Shown here: piece after piece, positions 60,806-64,000 of the stretch
How positions within the stretch are numbered: position 1 is the stretch's first letter
How the letters are laid out: each line of letters opens with the position of its first letter
From: Paenibacillus tyrphae
GTDB taxonomy: Bacteria; Bacillota; Bacilli; Paenibacillales; NBRC-103111
DNA: 64,000 bases
NCBI RefSeq assembly: GCF_027925525.1
Contig: NZ_BSDJ01000004.1
Location: 248,001-312,000 of the forward strand
Direction: 5' to 3'
Notes under the pieces: generated by a model
The model's database searches: none
Seen by the model: only the letters and a program-made list of their open reading frames with translations
What the model was told of the DNA's origin: nothing
Position numbers and translations under genes: made by a program

Positions 60806-60842
60806 AAAAATGACCTCTACCATATCGGTACAGGTCATTTTT
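60806..60842 (-). terminator. Second hairpin in the terC leader
   Basis: Minus strand AAAATGACCTGTACC / GGTAGAGGTCATTTTT with one mismatch. It is a terminator-like hairpin between the riboswitch and the start, in addition to the one that overlaps the aptamer. Confidence 0.6.
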
Positions 60843-60847
60843 CCACC

Positions 60848-60880
60848 AAAAAAGACCTTTACTTCAATGGCAAAGGTCTT
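60848..60880 (-). terminator. Riboswitch expression-platform terminator
   Basis: Minus strand AGACCTTTGCC / GTAAAGGTCTTTTTT. Its 5' arm is the 3' end of the yybP-ykoY aptamer (GCAAGACCTTTGCC), so aptamer folding and termination compete. Confidence 0.8.
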
Positions 60881-60964
60881 GCTAACAACGTTTCGTTGCC
60901 AATAAAGCCGGGGCTCTTCCCAGAACCCGAACTGACGACTTTACTGTGACAGCTACTCCCCTTT
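60869..60964 (-). ncRNA. yybP-ykoY (Mn2+) riboswitch aptamer
   Basis: Minus strand begins AAAGGGGAGTAGC (60964-60952) and ends GCAAGACCTTTGCC (60882-60869), the two diagnostic ends of the yybP-ykoY class, which in B. subtilis ykoY precede a TerC gene as here. A GGGTTC / GAGCCCCGGC helix and TGGCAACG lie between. The class binds Mn2+ and turns on exporters when manganese is high. Confidence 0.92.
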
Positions 60965-61044
60965 GGAGGACATCCTTATGTAATTGCCCTCATTATAACG
61001 AATGGACAAGCCGGGCGTCAAGCAAAATTATGTCCAATTTCGTT

Positions 61045-61290
61045 TTAAACTTGACGGAAAGCTTCCATAATACTCTCAAGCTCTTCGTCGGTGCCTTGGA
61101 ACCGGTCCTTCGAGAAGCGTTCGTTCACCCAATGCATCATCTCCGGGCGGCTGAGAAACGTGTGGCAATCCTCGCCCCACTGGTCGGAAATTTCTCTTAA
61201 AATCAACTGCTTTCCATTAACCTCAACCGTCAGCATGTTCCATTTGTCTTTTTTGTAGATCGTATGTTTTTTAATCCCCTGATTTTTCAA
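61045..61290 (-). CDS. Conserved hypothetical protein, 81 residues
   Basis: TTG start after AGAGGTAACAGCC. Small soluble protein with a basic N-terminus (KNQGIKKHTIYKKDKW), a strand pair (LTVEVNGKQLIL) and a helical acidic end. One cysteine (EDCHTF). The family is not recognised; a single gene divergent from the methyltransferase. Confidence 0.65.
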   Translation of the reverse strand: MKNQGIKKHTIYKKDKWNMLTVEVNGKQLILREISDQWGEDCHTFLSRPEMMHWVNERFSKDRFQGTDEELESIMEAFRQV

Positions 61291-61404
61291 GGCTGTTACC
61301 TCTTTCTATTCCAATGGTTGCGGGCGAGTGAGAAATCCCTCGCTACCTCTTTACCTTAGCATGAATTGATCTTGGCTTCAACCAAGCGGGCAATCATGTA
61401 GCGA

Positions 61405-61433
61405 TTGTCAATCACCATAGACCGTGATAAAAT
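61405..61433 (+). promoter_or_regulatory. Sigma-A type promoter of the methyltransferase gene
   Basis: TTGTCA (61405-61410), 17-base spacer, TAAAAT (61428-61433). It rules out the upstream in-frame starts at 61405 and 61432. Confidence 0.75.
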
Positions 61434-61512
61434 GCCAATAAGCTCCAGCACCGGCCGCAGGGCGGGTGGGGGCGAAGCGATTCAATACATGAGCAGAGGA
61501 GAGCGGAGAAAG

Positions 61513-62211
61513 ATGAGCAGAGGGTATGAGCAGATTGGAGTGGCAATGACCTGCCGGTCATTTGCCGAGTACGAACGCATGTTTAGGCTGAAGCCGGAGC
61601 TGCTGGAGGCGGGTCCGATTTTGGACGTGGCCGCAGGAGCTTCGTCGTTTGTAGCGGAAGCCGGTGCCCGTGGATTGGCAGCCCGAGCGGCCGATCCGAT
61701 GTACGAGCTGTCGGCAGAAGGAATTTACCGCCACGGGATGACGGAGATAGAAGTGTCGACCGGGAAGCTGGCCAAGCTGCGGGAGAGCTTTGATTGGACG
61801 TTCTACGGCGACCCGGACCGGCATCGTGCGATGCGGGAGGCGTCCATGAAGCGGTTCGCCGACGATTATGCGCGCGCTTCCGAAGGAAGCAAGTATACGG
61901 CAGCCAAGCTGCCTCATCTTCCATATGAGGACGAGTCGTTCGGGCTTGTGTTGTGCAGCCACTTTTTATTTCTGTACCATGAGCAATTCGACTATGACTT
62001 TCACACTCGCGCGCTGCGTGAGCTGCTAAGGGTATGCCGTGCAGGCGGAGAGGCGCGGGTATATCCCGTCATTACGCTGCAATGGGATCGGTATCCGATG
62101 CTGGACCGGCTTCTGGAAGACCTGCGGACGGCCGGATTCGAGGCGTCTTTGGAGCTATCCGAATTGCCTTTTATTCCCGGTTCCAAAGAGCTGCTGCGCA
62201 TACAAAAATAA
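61513..62211 (+). CDS. Class I SAM-dependent methyltransferase
   Basis: 232 residues from the ATG at 61513, after GGAGAGCGGAGAAAG; the ATG at 61489 is an alternative. SAM-binding motif ILDVAAGASSFVAEAGARG (about 37-55), a second acidic strand (AADPMYE), and LPYEDESFGLVLCSHFLFLY followed by LRELLRVCRAGGEARVYP, the post-motif region of methyltransferase 11 enzymes. Substrate unknown. Its promoter lies 80 bases upstream. Confidence 0.82.
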   Translation: MSRGYEQIGVAMTCRSFAEYERMFRLKPELLEAGPILDVAAGASSFVAEAGARGLAARAADPMYELSAEGIYRHGMTEIEVSTGKLAKLRESFDWTFYGDPDRHRAMREASMKRFADDYARASEGSKYTAAKLPHLPYEDESFGLVLCSHFLFLYHEQFDYDFHTRALRELLRVCRAGGEARVYPVITLQWDRYPMLDRLLEDLRTAGFEASLELSELPFIPGSKELLRIQK

Positions 62212-62234
62212 GGCTGTGTATAATTTAGGTCTTG

Positions 62235-62263
62235 TTGATTTATCCTGATAAGGGTGATATACT
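62235..62263 (+). promoter_or_regulatory. Promoter of the cold shock gene
   Basis: TTGATT (62235-62240), 17-base spacer, TATACT (62258-62263) with TG one base before (extended -10). The leader is only about 40 bases, shorter than the long structured leaders of strongly cold-induced csp genes. Confidence 0.7.
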
Positions 62264-62309
62264 TTAAGCATTCGCCCTTGATGGCGATACATCTAGGAGG
62301 TTGTTTTCA

Positions 62310-62507
62310 TTGAAAGGTACAGTAAAATGGTTTAACGCAGAAAAAGGCTACGGTTTCATTCAAGTAGAAGGCGGCGACGACGTATTCGTACACTTCTCCG
62401 CAATCCAAGGCGACGGCTTCAAAACTTTGGAAGAAGGCCAATCGGTTGAGTTCGAAATCGTTCAAGGCAACCGTGGTCCACAAGCGGCTAACGTTCACAA
62501 ACTGTAA
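62310..62507 (+). CDS. csp: Cold shock protein, CspA family
   Basis: 65 residues from the TTG at 62310, nine bases after AGGAGG (the in-frame TTG at 62301 is too close to the site). A single OB-fold with the two RNA-binding motifs KGYGFIQVE and DVFVHFSAI. An RNA chaperone that melts secondary structure. The family is often present in several copies. Confidence 0.97.
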   Translation: MKGTVKWFNAEKGYGFIQVEGGDDVFVHFSAIQGDGFKTLEEGQSVEFEIVQGNRGPQAANVHKL

Positions 62508-62526
62508 GTCGAAACTAACTACGATG

Positions 62527-62583
62527 CCCGGTCGACAATCGGTTGACGGGTTTTGATATAAGCTTTCTTCTAGAAATCAAAAC
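62527..62583 (+). terminator. Probable csp terminator region with a second inverted repeat
   Basis: CCCGGTCGAC / GTTGACGGG stem followed by TTTT, overlapped by GTTTTGAT (62550-62557) and ATCAAAAC (62576-62583). The two hairpins are mutually exclusive at 62550. Confidence 0.5.
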
Positions 62584-62697
62584 GATGAAACTTCTTGGAT
62601 TCGCTTCTTGATTTCGCAAGAAAACTTACCGCTGCGGCGGTTTTCATCTCATCGTTAGATAGTTTGCTTAAGTTTCAATGCCAAATGAAAAGCCAAC

Positions 62698-62738
62698 AAG
62701 CGGTTCTTGGAATAATCGTTCCAGGAACCGCTTTTTTT
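62698..62738 (+). terminator. Strong rho-independent terminator
   Basis: AAGCGGTTCTTGGAA / TTCCAGGAACCGCTT followed by TTTTT. No gene of its own is seen between csp and this point, so it either backs up csp termination or ends an unrecognised transcript. Confidence 0.8.
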
Positions 62739-62800
62739 GCATCCCCGATGGAAGGCGAGGGTGCCGAGAAGCTGCTGAACACGATGGACGCTTTTAAAAT

Positions 62801-62841
62801 AAGAACGCCCCGGATACCGATATTGGTCCGAGGCGTTCTTT
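62801..62841. terminator. Bidirectional terminator beside the nitroreductase gene
   Basis: AAGAACGCCCCGGA / TCCGAGGCGTTCTT with one mismatch and T/A tracts on both sides; mainly serves the minus-strand nitroreductase gene. Confidence 0.8.
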
Positions 62842-62854
62842 AGCGTTTCCAAAT

Positions 62855-63520
62855 TTAATCGACGATACGCAGAATGTCGTCGATTTCCTTGCGCGGCAGG
62901 CGGGCCGGCCGCTCGGAAGGATAGCCGAGGGCAATGACCATGTTGATCTGGCATTCCGGCCGGATGTTCAAATATTCGCGAAGCTGGTCTTGGGCGAGCA
63001 GTACCGGACCGGTCATCGGGCATGTGCCAAGTCCGCGGGCATGTGCGGCCAGCATCAGGTTTTGCGCGGCGAGGCAGCTGCTCTTGATGCCTTCTTCCGC
63101 CCATACCGCATCGTCGACAAGCTCAACGGGATCGAAGATACGCTCCCGGAACTTGGAGTTATACGGCGTCGCGAGACATACGATCAGCACAGGCGCATCC
63201 GAGAAAGCGGTAGCGTAAGGTCCGAACGACTTGGTCAGCAGGCGGGCTTCCTTGGACAAGCCGCGCTGCTCCGCTTCGGCAGCTCTGCGATGCAACTGAT
63301 CCCAGGTAATTTGCTCGATTTCTTTAATTTTGTCGCGATTCATGACGGCAATGAATTCCCACGTTTGGGAGTTCGTATCGCTTGGGGCATAGCGTGCGCA
63401 ATCGATAATTTCGCGAATATCTTCGACGGCAACGGGCTGATCCGTATATTTGCGGATGCTGCGGCGGTCAAGCGCGATCGTTTTGAATTCATGGTAGGAC
63501 AGTGTAGATGTATCGGTCAT
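62855..63520 (-). CDS. Nitroreductase family flavoprotein
   Basis: 221 residues, ATG after GAGAGGATGGCCCCTA. FMN-binding fold: DRRSIRKYTDQPV (phosphate-binding Arg residues), YAPSDTNSQTWEF, LAAHARGLGTCPMTG, and ALGYPSE near the C-terminus. Reduces nitro compounds or quinones with NAD(P)H; physiological substrate unknown. Confidence 0.92.
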   Translation of the reverse strand: MTDTSTLSYHEFKTIALDRRSIRKYTDQPVAVEDIREIIDCARYAPSDTNSQTWEFIAVMNRDKIKEIEQITWDQLHRRAAEAEQRGLSKEARLLTKSFGPYATAFSDAPVLIVCLATPYNSKFRERIFDPVELVDDAVWAEEGIKSSCLAAQNLMLAAHARGLGTCPMTGPVLLAQDQLREYLNIRPECQINMVIALGYPSERPARLPRKEIDDILRIVD

Positions 63521-63688
63521 TAGGGGCCATCCTCTCTTTTCGACTTGCGGTATTTCTTAGGACTTGGTACTAAAAGCTCTTTTCCATTATAACGGCGCAG
63601 CATGAAAATGACAACCGTATGGTGTGTGCGACGGATGAGCTAAGGTCGCAAAAGATCGGCCCCAATAGCAGGAAGCGGGCCTCGAACG

Positions 63689-64000
63689 TCAATGGGCGCC
63701 GGGCACGGACAGGCCGATGCGGTCGACCAGCCGTTTGCTTTCTTCGTTCAACCCTTTAAGGGACACGTTCTTGCTGTGCATTTCATAGCGGGAGATCATC
63801 TTCGCTACGGCATTCACGGCGGAATGGTCCCAGAGGTGAGAATGACTGAAATCCACGGTGACGGAGGCGGGGTCCCCGGCATAATCGAATTGCTCGATGA
63901 AGTGGGAGACCGTTCCGAAAAACATTTGTCCGGATACCTGATATTGCTTGGTTCCGTCCGGGAGAAGCGTTGCGGCTGTTCGCAAGGATGCCATTTTCCA
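63689..64000 (-). CDS. SulP family anion transporter, C-terminal STAS part (cut by window edge)
   Basis: Only the last 103 codons are in the window; the frame continues beyond 64000. The segment QYQVSGQMFFGTVSHFIEQF, VTVDFSHSHLWDHSAVNAV and NEESKRLVDRIG are typical of the STAS domain at the C-terminus of SulP sulfate/bicarbonate transporters. The ATG at 63994 is inside the gene and not a real start. A free STAS protein is possible but less likely. Confidence 0.75.
   Translation of the reverse strand, partial: WKMASLRTAATLLPDGTKQYQVSGQMFFGTVSHFIEQFDYAGDPASVTVDFSHSHLWDHSAVNAVAKMISRYEMHSKNVSLKGLNEESKRLVDRIGLSVPGAH

Noticed and set aside
62595..62843. 82-codon plus-strand frame after csp
   Set aside because: It spans two terminator hairpins and has no ribosome site.

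Overview
The window looks like chromosomal DNA of a Paenibacillaceae member (Paenibacillus, Cohnella or a close relative; Bacillota). This rests on gene families only, since no rRNA or tRNA gene is present. The indicators are two secreted proteins with copper-amine-oxidase-like N-terminal domains, several lipoproteins, a bacillopeptidase F-like protease, a PdaA-like deacetylase, DUF1450, DUF2935 and CBO0543 family proteins, strong AGGAGG ribosome sites, and many TTG or GTG starts. No phage, transposase, CRISPR array or plasmid functions are visible. Most of the window is moderately GC-rich with short intergenic gaps. The exception is about 1.5-3.7 kb, which is clearly AT-rich.

Layout. 0-3.7 kb: a phosphodiester glycosidase-like protein, then an Agr-type signalling locus on the minus strand (two kinase-less membrane proteins, AgrB, and a 40-residue AgrD-like propeptide that has no cysteine). 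3.9-7.4 kb: a methyltransferase overlapping an HTH-TPR regulator, then an XRE regulator divergent from a small unknown protein. 7.5-14.3 kb: carbohydrate use (GH15 glucoamylase plus glucose dehydrogenase; AraC regulator, DsbB-type oxidase, GH4 glucosidase). 14.6-24.6 kb: secretion and cell wall (1787-residue subtilase, PdaA-like lipoprotein, glutamate racemase, LysM-M14 endopeptidase, PfpI protein). 24.7-32.8 kb: small conserved proteins, an AI-2E family exporter, a phytase-like secreted protein, an MFS pump, then a c-di-GMP-I riboswitch ahead of an unknown gene and a DUF2935 gene, and a tandem pair of CBO0543 membrane proteins. 32.8-40.9 kb: two methyltransferases, then an IclR regulator divergent from a PotABCD-like ABC importer and an M20 peptidase. 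41-47.3 kb: a haem-oxygenase-like diiron protein with a SpoIIAA-like partner, an MFS pump, a phosphoesterase and a DUF990-type ABC exporter. 47.5-57.9 kb: CapA-like protein, FAH hydrolase, DUF92 protein, a 34-residue membrane protein, a beta-propeller protein, a PAS-PAS-GGDEF diguanylate cyclase, LapA-like protein and oligoendopeptidase F. 58-64 kb: a ThDP enzyme, a TerC protein under a yybP-ykoY (Mn2+) riboswitch, a methyltransferase, a cold shock protein, a nitroreductase, and the STAS end of a SulP transporter cut by the window edge.

The strongest candidates for something new are the cysteine-less AgrD with its orphan, kinase-less Agr locus; the TerC protein with a C-terminal AbrB-like hairpin domain; the c-di-GMP riboswitch over genes of unknown role; and the diiron-protein operon. 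Two genes (AraC regulator and CapA-like protein) appear to lack a normal start codon where the best ribosome site lies. All functional statements are from reading the sequence; no database search was run.
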